Assembly: GCF_008014675.1 (NCBI RefSeq)
Contig: NZ_VOXD01000004.1
Location: 1 to 64,000, forward strand
Origin: Neolewinella aurantiaca
GTDB lineage: Bacteria; Bacteroidota; Bacteroidia; Chitinophagales; Saprospiraceae
Reading direction: 5' to 3'
Length of the DNA stretch: 64,000 nucleotides
The position numbers and the translations under genes were made by a program. The notes below the pieces were generated by a model that worked only from the letters and a program-made list of their open reading frames with translations, did not search any database and was not told where the DNA came from. Within the stretch, counting starts at the first letter, position 1; each line of letters opens with the position of its first letter. Below, one piece after another: positions 51,013 through 59,377 of the stretch.

Positions 51013-51858
51013 ATGCGTAAGCAATTTTTTACCTTCGCGATTGCCATCATGGCAATACTTTTCACTAACGGACTTTCCGCACAGCTCAGCACCCCATCTG
51101 CATCGCCTCTGGCGAAAGTGGAAACTGTGATCGGTATGACCGACTTCCACGCTACCTACAGCCGCCCCGGTAAGAAAGGTCGTGACCTTTTCTCTAAAGA
51201 CGGACTGGTACCAACCGGCGAAATCTGGCGCACAGGTGCTAACCAGGCCACCAAACTGACCTTCGGCGGCGACGTAACCGTAGGCGGTAAGGAAGTAAAG
51301 GCTGGCGACTACGCCATCCTGACCAAGCCAATGGGCAGCACATGGGAAGTGATGATGTACCCATATGAAAGCGGTAGCTGGAACAGCTACGTTGAAAAAA
51401 CACCTGCTGTAACCGTTTCTATCAAAGCTACTGAGTCTGCACTGTCGCTCGAAACGTTCACCATCACCACCATGAACCACACCATGGACGGAGCTGACGT
51501 AATTTTCGCGTGGGGTAACACTATGGCTGCCCTGCCCGTAAAAACCAGCGCCAAGAAAGACGTAATGGACCAGATCGAGCGCGTAATGGCTGGCCCGAGC
51601 ATGAACGATTACTACCAGGCCGCTTCTTTCCTCGCTGACAACGGTGACAACAAGAAAGGTCTTGAGTACATCAAGAAAGCCAACGAAATGGCTGGTGACG
51701 ATGCCCGCTTCTGGATGGTTCGCCGCCAGGGCCTCATCGAAGAATCTCTGGGAATGAAGAAAGAAGCTATGGCTTCTTTCAAGAAGTCTCTGGAGCTGGC
51801 TGAAAAAGCTGGTAACATGGATTACGTTCGTATGAACAAGAAATCACTCGGTATGTAA
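51013..51858 (+). CDS. DUF2911 domain protein with TPR tail
   Basis: The product is 281 residues with a signal peptide (ending GLSAQ). The DUF2911 domain (about 30-170) has YSRPGKKGRDLF, GEIWRTGANQATKL and DYAILTKP, as in the common Bacteroidota secreted family. The C-terminal 90 residues form two TPR-like helices (LEYIKKANEMAGDDARFW). Function unknown. Even, GC-moderate codon use and a strong terminator suggest high expression. Confidence 0.9.
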   Translation: MRKQFFTFAIAIMAILFTNGLSAQLSTPSASPLAKVETVIGMTDFHATYSRPGKKGRDLFSKDGLVPTGEIWRTGANQATKLTFGGDVTVGGKEVKAGDYAILTKPMGSTWEVMMYPYESGSWNSYVEKTPAVTVSIKATESALSLETFTITTMNHTMDGADVIFAWGNTMAALPVKTSAKKDVMDQIERVMAGPSMNDYYQAASFLADNGDNKKGLEYIKKANEMAGDDARFWMVRRQGLIEESLGMKKEAMASFKKSLELAEKAGNMDYVRMNKKSLGM

Positions 51859-51882
51859 TGCCGGTTTTTTCCGCAAAAGAGC

Positions 51883-51921
51883 GCCCCGCTTCGACATTGT
51901 CGAGGTGGGGCTTTCTGTTTT
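51883..51921 (+). terminator. Terminator after the DUF2911 gene
   Basis: GCCCCGC pairs with GTGGGGC; inner CGAC/GTCG; followed by TTTCTGTTTT. Confidence 0.8.
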
Positions 51922-52004
51922 AGGAGAAAGCGGGGACAGAAAAAATTATCTTTCGGTGTAACCATTTCCGTAAAGCAAGGTAACCCTTAACGAACCCCAT
52001 CAGA

Positions 52005-52550
52005 ATGGACACTGACGAAGACATCATGGCGGCCGTCGTTAACGGTCAGTTGGAACGGCTCGCAGAGCTGTACCGGCGCTACCGCAGGCCGCTCTACGGT
52101 TTTCTGCTCAAACGGGTGAACGCACCCGCTGCGGCCGAAGACCTGCTGCAGACGACTTTCGAGCGGGTGATCAAGTACCGGGCCTCCTTCCGTGAAGGCT
52201 CCAGTTTTCGTAGCTGGGTGTTCACCATCGCCCGCAACGCGGTGCACGACAGCGTGAGGAAGGAGCAGAGGATGCCGGTGAAATCGGATGTCGACCTTGG
52301 CGTTTTGCCCATACTGACGCCTTCGGCTCACTGCGACTGGGAGAAACGGGAGACCCGCAGCCAGTCGGCAGCCGCACTGGCTGCCTTGCCTGAAAGCTAC
52401 CGCGAGGTGGTCGATCTGGCCTGGAAGCGGGGACTGAAATACGCTGAAATCGCCGAAGTACTCGGCCTTTCGGAAGCCAACGTGAAGGTGCGGATTCACC
52501 GGGCGGTGAAGCAGCTACGCATCAATTACGCTAAAATCGAACAACAATGA
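52005..52550 (+). CDS. ECF-type RNA polymerase sigma factor
   Basis: The protein is 181 residues. Sigma-2 region: LAELYRRYRRPLYGFLLKRV and AAEDLLQTTFERVIKYRASFREGSSFRSWVFTIARN. Sigma-4 region: LPESYREVVDLAWKRGLKYAEIAEVLGLSEANVKVRIHRAVKQL. These are typical of group IV sigma factors. Its stop overlaps the next ATG by four bases, so it is translated with the anti-sigma gene. Regulon unknown. Confidence 0.93.
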   Translation: MDTDEDIMAAVVNGQLERLAELYRRYRRPLYGFLLKRVNAPAAAEDLLQTTFERVIKYRASFREGSSFRSWVFTIARNAVHDSVRKEQRMPVKSDVDLGVLPILTPSAHCDWEKRETRSQSAAALAALPESYREVVDLAWKRGLKYAEIAEVLGLSEANVKVRIHRAVKQLRINYAKIEQQ

Positions 52551-53377
52551 ATCCAATCACAGAAGCTACGCTTATCGATTACCTGGCGGGTGAACTCAGC
52601 GCTGGCCGCCGGGCCGAAGTTGACTCCGCCCTGGAGAAAGACGACGCTCTCCGCGCCGAACTGCGTGAGCTGGAAAGCCTGATGAACGAGATTGCCACGC
52701 AGCCGGAGGCTGAGCCCTCCGCTACGGCGGACGCCCGGTTTGCGGCCATGCTTGAAGGGGTTCGCCTGGATACGGTCACCGAAGCGGAGTTGGGTAACGA
52801 GAATGCTGCGCATTCTACGCCCGGCCCTGGCTACGACATTCGCCCTTCCAAGACTAGTGGCAAAGTTCGGTCGTTGGCCTGGAGAGTGGCTGGTATTGCT
52901 GCGGCGGTTGCTCTGGTTTTTACCGCGGGCCGCTTTTACCAGGAGGGAACAAGCAGAGAAACAGAACAGCAACTTGCCGCCCACCGTACCCTGGTGACGG
53001 AAATGCTGGAACTGATGAAGAGTGACCGTACGAGCAACCGGATAAAAGCAACAACCGTCACGTTCGATCTGCCGGAAACAGATTCGATCACTACCGGAAA
53101 CCTGGGCTATCTGCTCCGTAACGATGAAAACGCCAACGTACGTCTTGCTGCGCTGGAGGCTCTTAGCCGTTTTCCCCACGATGCCGGAGTCAGGAACGAA
53201 TTACTTGCCGCCATGAGAGAATCGCCTCCTCCCGTTGTACGCTTTGAACTTATCGAAGCACTGGTGAGAATGGACGAAAAGCGGGTGCTGCCTTACCTCG
53301 ATGAGCTCATTGGCTCTGATTCGCTGCCCCAGCCCGTTCGGGATGCCGCACAAATGGCGAGTTTTAAATTAATCTAA
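52547..53377 (+). CDS. Anti-sigma factor with HEAT-repeat C-terminus
   Basis: The protein is 276 residues. The N-terminal part (LIDYLAGELSAGRRAEVDSALEKDD) resembles anti-sigma helical bundles but lacks a clear zinc HxxxCxxC set. One transmembrane segment follows (about 110-128, RVAGIAAAVALVFTAGRF). The periplasmic part ends in HEAT-like repeats (NVRLAALEALSRF, VVRFELIEALVRM). It would hold the sigma factor at the membrane until a signal acts on the HEAT domain. Overlap with the sigma gene is four bases. Confidence 0.85.
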   Translation: MNPITEATLIDYLAGELSAGRRAEVDSALEKDDALRAELRELESLMNEIATQPEAEPSATADARFAAMLEGVRLDTVTEAELGNENAAHSTPGPGYDIRPSKTSGKVRSLAWRVAGIAAAVALVFTAGRFYQEGTSRETEQQLAAHRTLVTEMLELMKSDRTSNRIKATTVTFDLPETDSITTGNLGYLLRNDENANVRLAALEALSRFPHDAGVRNELLAAMRESPPPVVRFELIEALVRMDEKRVLPYLDELIGSDSLPQPVRDAAQMASFKLI

Positions 53378-53411
53378 GCTCGCCTCCGGCGAGCCCCAAA
53401 TTACTAACACG

Positions 53412-54212
53412 ATGAAATATTTATTCTTATTCCTCCTCTCGTTCTCTTCTTTCCTCCTCGGCGCTCAGCCAGAACACCGCGTGGCGGTTGGTAAAAAAAC
53501 CATCGAGATCGAAGAAGTGGATAACCTGATGATTATCGGCCACGACGAGGACGACCTCAAAATCAGCCGCAAAGGCGGAAGCCGGGAAATGGATGAGAAA
53601 AACAAAGGCATGCGCAAAATAAGTGCCAACGGCAAGGTGGACAATACCGGCTTCGGTCTTTCTTCGCAGGGCTTCGACGACAAGGTGGTTATCAGTCAGG
53701 TAGGAAAGGGCAACGGCACCATCATACTTTACGTCCCTAATACAGCCGTCGTGAAGGTTACGCAGTCTACCCACCGTGGGGGAGACCTGGAGGTGGATAA
53801 CTTCAGCGGAGAACTGGACGTGACGATGATGTACCACAAAGTGAACCTGTCTAATGTCTACGGGCCGGCAGCAGTCAATACGGTCTACGGCGGTATTGAT
53901 GCGACTTACTCTTCCGGCCCTCCGGCCGAAGACCTTCACCTGCATTCCACCTACGGAGCCGTAGATATTACCCTGCCGAAAAACGTGAAAGCTGACCTTC
54001 GGTTAAGCACGAGCTACGGAGATATGTACACCGATTTTGATGTTGAGGTAGAAACAGAGCCCCTGAAAACTTCGACGGACAGCCTGGCGTATCACCACGA
54101 AGACCACCGAAGTAACAGTCGTGACGGCCTGACGGGAAGCCTGAACGGCGGCGGCACACTGATCTCCCTGAGGTCGACCTATCAGGATGTTTACCTGCGC
54201 AAACTAAAGTGA
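53412..54212 (+). CDS. DUF4097-like beta-helix protein
   Basis: The product is 266 residues with a signal peptide ending LLGAQ. The later part has repeating Gly-Asp-hydrophobic turns (GDLEVDNFSGELDV, STYGAVDITLPK, STSYGDMYTDF), as in the DUF4097/adhesin beta-helix. It is periplasmic or surface-exposed. It follows the anti-sigma gene by 34 bases and has a paralog next door. Confidence 0.85.
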   Translation: MKYLFLFLLSFSSFLLGAQPEHRVAVGKKTIEIEEVDNLMIIGHDEDDLKISRKGGSREMDEKNKGMRKISANGKVDNTGFGLSSQGFDDKVVISQVGKGNGTIILYVPNTAVVKVTQSTHRGGDLEVDNFSGELDVTMMYHKVNLSNVYGPAAVNTVYGGIDATYSSGPPAEDLHLHSTYGAVDITLPKNVKADLRLSTSYGDMYTDFDVEVETEPLKTSTDSLAYHHEDHRSNSRDGLTGSLNGGGTLISLRSTYQDVYLRKLK

Positions 54213-54356
54213 CGCGTGCTTTGATTCCGGAGGGGAAAGAAAACCCTGAAAAAAATCAACTCTTGGCTGTAACATTGCGCCTTTGGCCAACGGCTCGTTG
54301 GTAAACGATCATTATGCCTGGCCTGGCCGGGCGCCCACACCCGCAAAACAATAATC

Positions 54357-55112
54357 ATGAAACTCCTTTTTAGCCTCCTTTTGGTGGCGAGCCCGTTTTT
54401 TGTCTTTTCCCAGAATGACACGCAGCGGTCGATAGCGCTCGATGGGGCAAAAGCGGTGCACATCTATGCCGCCTTCAGCTCGGTTGCCATCACTACCGGA
54501 GGAACCGACGAGGTGAAAGTTGATCACACTCTGACCGTGAATGGCTCCGACCGGCCCGACCTTCGTCACCTCACGGTAGAAAGGGTTAATGATGTACTGC
54601 ATTTGCGCGAGGTGAAACCAACGGCGGAATTGCTGGAAAAAGAAAATCCGCAACAAAACGGAGAACCGGGATTTGGAGGCAGTAAGGGAGGCGTCAATAC
54701 TGTCACCGTTGACGCTGTGCTCAAAGTAGTCGTGCCCGCCGGGGTTCCGGTTACGGTAGAGACCAAATACGGGGGTATTGAGGCCACAAACGTTGGTGGT
54801 CTGCTTAGCGCCAAAGCCCGCTACGGCGAAGTCAAGGCTGTTTTCACTAACGTGCAGCCTGAAGAAGAGCTTGAGTTGTACAGCAACTACGGCGCGGTGG
54901 ACGTAACAATCCCGGCAGGCTGGGGAGCCGACCTTGATTTTACCACCGAGTACGGCGAATTGTTTACCAACGTTTCGATCAACGTAGACGGAGAGATGAG
55001 CAGCGAAAAAGACTTCTATCACCGCTTAATCGGCACCGTTGGTGGCGGCGGCAGCACAATTAAGTGCACCGCACCCTACGGAGACGTTTACTTCAGGGAA
55101 GGATCCAAATAA
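54357..55112 (+). CDS. DUF4097-like beta-helix protein, paralog
   Basis: The product is 251 residues with a signal peptide (LLFSLLLVASPFFVFSQ). It shows the same turns as its neighbour: YGGIEATNVGGLL, YGEVKAVF, NYGAVDVTIPAGW, and the closing APYGDVYFR. Possibly the envelope-side output of the sigma/anti-sigma unit. A TAACATTG box lies upstream, so it may have its own promoter. Confidence 0.85.
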   Translation: MKLLFSLLLVASPFFVFSQNDTQRSIALDGAKAVHIYAAFSSVAITTGGTDEVKVDHTLTVNGSDRPDLRHLTVERVNDVLHLREVKPTAELLEKENPQQNGEPGFGGSKGGVNTVTVDAVLKVVVPAGVPVTVETKYGGIEATNVGGLLSAKARYGEVKAVFTNVQPEEELELYSNYGAVDVTIPAGWGADLDFTTEYGELFTNVSINVDGEMSSEKDFYHRLIGTVGGGGSTIKCTAPYGDVYFREGSK

Positions 55113-55142
55113 GCAGCAACTTTGCTGTCGCTAACTTTGCTT

Positions 55143-55160
55143 TTCACCTGCGGCCCCGCC
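55143..55160 (+). repeat. Dispersed repeat, copy 21 (two mismatches)
   Basis: TTCACCTGCGGCCCCGCC after TAACTTTGC, which is a perfect -7 box. Faces copy 22 about 75 bases away. Confidence 0.65.
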
Positions 55161-55234
55161 CGGGTAAACTGTGGCAAATATGCCGTGCGAAGCAAGCTTG
55201 TACCGGGAAGGCCAACAACTTAGTATTGTATTCG

Positions 55235-55252
55235 GGCGCAAACGCAGGTGCA
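55235..55252 (-). repeat. Dispersed repeat, copy 22 (NN = TT)
   Basis: Minus-strand TGCACCTGCGTTTGCGCC; inverted partner of copy 21. Same core as copy 2. Confidence 0.8.
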
Positions 55253-55275
55253 GAGAAGGGATGGAGGAGTCCGGT

Positions 55276-55719
55276 TTACAGCTCAACTTTTCCGTTGAGC
55301 CACTGATCTTCGAAAACAGGGTCTTGCTTGCGGTAAAAACGCATGGCTCCTTCGTCTTCGGCTACCACCTGCCACTTCAGGATAGCGCAGTTGCGCTCCC
55401 GGCCACGCTCTTTCAGCACATCCCATAGTTGTTGCCCGATACCCTGGCGCCGGTGGCGCTTGCTGATGACGAAGTCCTCGAGGTAAATCATCCGTCCTTT
55501 CCAGGTGGAGTAAACAAAGCAGTACAGGGCCATGCCCGCCACTTCTCCTTCCCTCTCTGCCAGGATGGCCTGGAAAAAACCGTCTTTGAAATCCCGTTCC
55601 AGTTGCTCGATAGGGGAGGTGAAATGATCGGCCTCTCCGAGGTGAGAAGCCAGCTCTGCAACGAGGTTATGGATGGCGGGAATATCGGAAACGTTGGCCT
55701 GACGGATGGTGACGGACAT
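55276..55719 (-). CDS. GNAT-family N-acetyltransferase
   Basis: About 147 residues from the ATG at 55719 (TIRQANVSDIPAI). The acetyl-CoA loop is RHRRQGIGQQLWDVL (about 91-105), the usual R/QxxGxG/A pattern, and the last strand has FYRKQDPVFEDQW. The fold resembles diamine N-acetyltransferase-like GNATs, with YLEDFVISKRH before the loop. Substrate unknown. Confidence 0.88.
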   Translation of the reverse strand: MSVTIRQANVSDIPAIHNLVAELASHLGEADHFTSPIEQLERDFKDGFFQAILAEREGEVAGMALYCFVYSTWKGRMIYLEDFVISKRHRRQGIGQQLWDVLKERGRERNCAILKWQVVAEDEGAMRFYRKQDPVFEDQWLNGKVEL

Positions 55720-55796
55720 AGAAGGATGGAGTTGGTTCAAATGGGGTCTAACAAGCAGGGACTACGTATAGTTGGCCCTTAACCTCTTTTATCGGG

Positions 55797-55922
55797 TCAT
55801 TCCTGCAGTATAGTATCTTTCAGGACGTGGCCGTGTACATCGGTGGCGATACCAACGAGAACCTGTACCTCTGCCGGTAGGGCGCTAAAAGGGTTACGCC
55901 GATCAGGTTGGAGCGGGTCTAA
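55797..55922 (-). pseudogene. Possible C-terminal gene remnant after the HTH-membrane gene
   Basis: On the minus strand, a second frame overlapping the stop of the next gene runs about 40 codons, with VQVLVGIATDVHGHVL and a stop at 55797. It reads like a real beta-strand-rich protein end. It has no start, so it may be what is left of a lost gene, or chance. Confidence 0.25.
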
Positions 55923-57223
55923 AACTCCTCCACCCAAACCTCTCCCTCCCGGTTACCGATGCGGACTTCGTCCACCGATCCCATTCCCGTAAATTCATAG
56001 CGGATACCCACCATCTCGCGCGGGGTTTCTTTGCTTTCTAACTGCAAAACCTGCCTGCCGTTGATGCTGAAGGTAAGCAGTCCCTCTTTGCCCGTACAGG
56101 CAAGGTCGATCCAGGAGTCGCCGACAACGCCGAAGGCGGAAAGGTCAGTGTTGCGCCCTTCCAGACTCTGTCCGCCGGCGAACAGGGACAGATCGGCCAC
56201 GCAGCCCGGAGCGCTGAGCGGGATGATGATGGCACTGTTTTTGAGCAACAGGATTACCCTGGCGTGCTGGCAGGCAGCAGCACCCTTGGCATAGTCGTGT
56301 CGCAAACGGGTCTGAAAGGTGAAATCGTTGGACCAAACCCCTTCCGTCTGGCCAACATTGGAGAGCACGGTGGTGGGGGGCTCGGGCTGCAAGTTCAGGC
56401 CCAGGCCGGTGAGCTGCGCTTCGGTGATGGCCAGTCGGCCATCGCGTTGCACTTCGTTCAGGGGAAGGTAAACAGGGACGGGGTCAACCTTAACCGCAGC
56501 GACCCAGCCATCGGACCGGAGATAGAGTTCGCGCTCTTTTACGACCTGATCGTTTACCACGAGTTTGGCGTTGAAGTAGCCGGGCAGATAGTAAATAGAG
56601 GTGTGCGTATTGGCGTTGCGATCTAGCTTTTCGCGGCGGCGGCGGTCCCAGCTTTGCTGTAGGAATACGCTGTCGGCCGGAGCCTTGTCCGCCGTGTAGT
56701 TGAAGATGACGGAGTTGGGGACGCCGCTGGTTACCGGACGGAAACTCAGGTGGTAGTCATCCGGGTTGATGGGGGAGGCAAGAGTTTTTGCGGGCGCGGG
56801 CGCCGGTGCAAAGAGTTGGTAAATGAGCAAAGCCAGCACGGCTAGCATCATCAGCCCTGCGGGCCAGCGGTAGCGCTTCCAACCGGTAGCTGGTCTGGCG
56901 TCCGGGATTTCTGCTTTGGCGGCGGCTTGGGGCGCCGCTGAAACGGGCGCTGCGGGAGCCGCCGCGCGGAAGGCCCGCCAGTGTTCAAAACCGGCAAAAG
57001 CTGCGAGTGCATCCAGGGTAGTGGTACTGGGCTGACTGGTGTAGGCAACCCTGCCCCAAACGCGCTTGAGGGTACTCGGACTAAGGGCGACGGAGGTCGC
57101 CTCGTTGATGCGGTCACTCAGTTCCTGGAAGTCGTTGTTCGTCCATTGTTTTCCGTGGCCCCAACCAAGTTGGGCCTCGATCTTTTCACGAAGGGTGGCT
57201 AAAAGGCGGTCTTCCGGGCTCAT
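55919..57223 (-). CDS. Membrane-tethered protein with N-terminal DNA-binding-like domain
   Basis: 434 residues from the ATG at 57223, just after TACCTTAG. The first 90 residues have a pattern (LSPSTLKRVWGRV, PSTTTLDALAAFAGFEHWRAF) common to Bacteroidota proteins that look like Xre-type helix-turn-helix. A transmembrane helix follows (WPAGLMMLAVLALLIYQLF, about 130-149), then a large extracellular beta-rich part. This is a one-component membrane sensor layout. Repeat copy 23 lies right after the helix. It is divergent from the secreted LamG-like gene. Confidence 0.75.
   Translation of the reverse strand: MSPEDRLLATLREKIEAQLGWGHGKQWTNNDFQELSDRINEATSVALSPSTLKRVWGRVAYTSQPSTTTLDALAAFAGFEHWRAFRAAAPAAPVSAAPQAAAKAEIPDARPATGWKRYRWPAGLMMLAVLALLIYQLFAPAPAPAKTLASPINPDDYHLSFRPVTSGVPNSVIFNYTADKAPADSVFLQQSWDRRRREKLDRNANTHTSIYYLPGYFNAKLVVNDQVVKERELYLRSDGWVAAVKVDPVPVYLPLNEVQRDGRLAITEAQLTGLGLNLQPEPPTTVLSNVGQTEGVWSNDFTFQTRLRHDYAKGAAACQHARVILLLKNSAIIIPLSAPGCVADLSLFAGGQSLEGRNTDLSAFGVVGDSWIDLACTGKEGLLTFSINGRQVLQLESKETPREMVGIRYEFTGMGSVDEVRIGNREGEVWVEEF
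56793..56810 (-). repeat. Dispersed repeat, copy 23 (NN = CC)
   Basis: TGCACCGGCGCCCGCGCC on the coding strand; encodes APAPAP immediately after the transmembrane helix. Confidence 0.75.
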
Positions 57224-57227
57224 GGGG

Positions 57228-57235
57228 CTAAGGTA
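57228..57235 (-). promoter_or_regulatory. TACCTTAG box four bases before the HTH-membrane gene
   Basis: One mismatch to TAnnTTTG. It would give a nearly leaderless mRNA. Confidence 0.35.
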
Positions 57236-57360
57236 CGGATAGCTTGTCGGCTGAGTCAGGACACTCGGGCGTGCACCGTTTTGCACAGCCTTGAACCCCG
57301 CATGAACACTGGCTACGGAGGCGGGGAGTCACTTTTGTAATCTAACCAAAACATCTACCG

Positions 57361-58482
57361 ATGAAAACCGTACTTGCCCTCCTTGCTGTAATCCTTTCCC
57401 TTGCACCTGCGGCCGCGCAAAAAAAGATTCCTATGCAGGCTTCGGCCTGGGAACTGAATGGGAATGCAGCAGAATTTATCAGCCATCTTGGTACGCCTTC
57501 CTTGCTTCTCGACGAAGGTACGGCGGATGCTACCGGAGACAACATCGTTACGGTAAATGACCTTGTTTTTGCCAACGGAACCATTGAATACGATGTCGCG
57601 ATGGCTGCCAATACCCGGTTCACGAGTATTCACTTTCGCCGCAAAGACGGGGCCAACTCTGAGCACTTCTACCTGCGGGCCAATGCTGTCGGGGACCCCA
57701 ACGTCAACTCCGCCGTGCAGTATGCCGCCATCCTCAAAGGGGTCAACCTTTGGGATTTGAGCAATGAATACCAGTCTAACGCCACGCTAAAAGCCGATGG
57801 CTGGAACCACGTAAAACTCATTGTGCGCGACGGGCAGCTGCTCGCTTACGTCAACGATATGTCTTCCCCCGCGCTCTACGTACCAATCATGGACGGAGAT
57901 TGGGCCTCCGGAAGTATCGGCTTCGATGGCAACGTCTATCTGGCCAACCTTACGGTTACGCCTGATGTAACCCCGGGGCTGAGCCCCGGCCGGGGCATCG
58001 ATCTGGTCTACAACGATGCCCGGTATCTTCGGAATTGGGAGGTGGGAGAACCTTCAGCCTTGCCCGCAGGCTCGGAACCCACGGTTTTGCCCGATGAATC
58101 GGCCGGCTGGTCGGCAATCACCGCTGAGCGCTTCGGGATGGTGAACCTGAGCCGCAGATTCGGGGCTACGCCCCGGGGGAGCCGACGTATAGTTTGGCTG
58201 AAGACCACACTAACCACAAAAAAGGCGACGCAACGCCAGCTCGACTTCGGATTTAGCGACGAGGTGTATGTTTACCTCAACGGCAAACCGCTCTACGTTG
58301 ATAAAAACCTGTTCAACACGCCGGGGATGAAGGCTCCCAGGGGGCGCTGCTCCATCGAGAATGCCCGCATCGACCTGCCCCTGCAGGAAGGAGAAAACGA
58401 ACTGCTGGTTGGTGTTACTAACTTCTTCTTCGGCTGGGGAGTCGTAGCCCGGCTTAATGACGGGGCGGGGCTGATTTACTAG
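57361..58482 (+). CDS. Secreted LamG/concanavalin-like protein
   Basis: The product is 373 residues with a signal peptide whose end (LAPAAAQ) is written by repeat copy 24. The body has a jelly-roll lectin-like domain (about 60-200: FANGTIEYDVAM, SIHFRRKDGANSEHFYLR, WNHVKLIVRDGQLLAYVND, GSIGFDGNVYLANL). A second beta domain (about 215-373) ends with ENELLVGVTNFFFGWGVVARL, similar to carbohydrate-binding domains. Function unknown. Divergent from the HTH-membrane gene. Confidence 0.8.
   Translation: MKTVLALLAVILSLAPAAAQKKIPMQASAWELNGNAAEFISHLGTPSLLLDEGTADATGDNIVTVNDLVFANGTIEYDVAMAANTRFTSIHFRRKDGANSEHFYLRANAVGDPNVNSAVQYAAILKGVNLWDLSNEYQSNATLKADGWNHVKLIVRDGQLLAYVNDMSSPALYVPIMDGDWASGSIGFDGNVYLANLTVTPDVTPGLSPGRGIDLVYNDARYLRNWEVGEPSALPAGSEPTVLPDESAGWSAITAERFGMVNLSRRFGATPRGSRRIVWLKTTLTTKKATQRQLDFGFSDEVYVYLNGKPLYVDKNLFNTPGMKAPRGRCSIENARIDLPLQEGENELLVGVTNFFFGWGVVARLNDGAGLIY
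57402..57419 (+). repeat. Dispersed repeat, copy 24 (NN = GC), at a signal-peptide end
   Basis: TGCACCTGCGGCCGCGCA, one mismatch at the last base. Encodes APAAA just before the likely cleavage site. Confidence 0.85.
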
Positions 58483-58539
58483 CCCGCAGAATGCCCTGTT
58501 GTGCCCTAATGGTAGCGAGGTTGTAAGTTTGGGGCTTTT

Positions 58540-58694
58540 AGAGCGTATCTTGAATTTTGCTTCCTGATTTCCAGTGTTTTACGAACCTGATGTTACGAAA
58601 AAGTGCTTCCGTAGTTCGGTATGCAAGAACTTTTTCATCTGGCCATAACCGTAAGTGTATGGAAATCAGTTCTCAAATTTTATAGACACGCTCT
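58540..58694. mobile_element. Small MITE-like element (about 155 bases)
   Basis: The left end AGAGCGTATCTTGAATTTTG and the right end, read inwards, AGAGCGTGTCTATAAAATTT match with a few changes; CTGATTTCCA matches exactly further in. The unit has no reading frame. The ends resemble IS4/IS5-type termini. No clear target duplication. Confidence 0.65.
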
Positions 58695-58736
58695 GACTCT
58701 GACGAGTATTCTTCGGACAATTAAACCGGGGTACAC

Positions 58737-59291
58737 ATGCACCTGACTGATTTACTCCAACCAACCTTCCGGCTTTCGCCCGCAAAAGCGGACGAGATCG
58801 CAGAGCTCTTCCGCGAAGATCACCTTAAAAAGGGAGACTTTTTCCTGCGGCGGGGCCAAACGGTCCGCAAGCTTGCTTTCCCGCAGGATGGCTACCTGCG
58901 AGGGTGGGCACCTGCGGGAGACAAGGACGTCACCCAGTGGATATTCAGCCCCAACTACTTCGTTGCCGACTTGAATGCGCTTTTCTTCGGCGTACCGGCC
59001 CGTTGGAATATTCAGGCACTCGAAGACTGCCGCTTATGGACCCTCCCCGAAGAGAATTACCTGAAAATGGCAGAGGTAATTCCAAATTGGGAACGGATTG
59101 AAAAAGAGTTTCTGGCCCGCTGCTTTATGACCATCGAGGACCGGGTGTTCAGCTTCTTGTCTTTGTCGGCAAAGGAGCGCTATAAGGCGTTGCTTTCCTT
59201 CAACCCCGACTTGTTTGAGGCCGTCCCGCTCCACTACCTGGCCTCCATGCTGGGGATGACGCCGGAAACATTGAGCCGGATCAGGAAATAG
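58737..59291 (+). CDS. Crp/Fnr-family regulator
   Basis: The protein is 184 residues. A cyclic-nucleotide-binding-like beta barrel comes first (KGDFFLRRGQTVRKLAF, LEDCRLWTLPEENYLKM). The C-terminal region has SLSAKERYKALL and LHYLASMLGMTPETLSRIRK, the helix-turn-helix. No Cys for an iron-sulfur cluster. It is the short Bacteroidota version. Targets unknown. Confidence 0.9.
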   Translation: MHLTDLLQPTFRLSPAKADEIAELFREDHLKKGDFFLRRGQTVRKLAFPQDGYLRGWAPAGDKDVTQWIFSPNYFVADLNALFFGVPARWNIQALEDCRLWTLPEENYLKMAEVIPNWERIEKEFLARCFMTIEDRVFSFLSLSAKERYKALLSFNPDLFEAVPLHYLASMLGMTPETLSRIRK

Positions 59292-59377
59292 ATGGTTGCC
59301 TTGTTAACCCTCAATTAACCTCTGTGTAATTATTCCGGCCTAGGTTTACAGTACGCAATCACATAAATACCGTCTGT

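Noticed and set aside
58906-58923. GGCACCTGCGGGAGACAA in the first Crp/Fnr gene as a repeat copy
   Set aside because: Only the left half matches.
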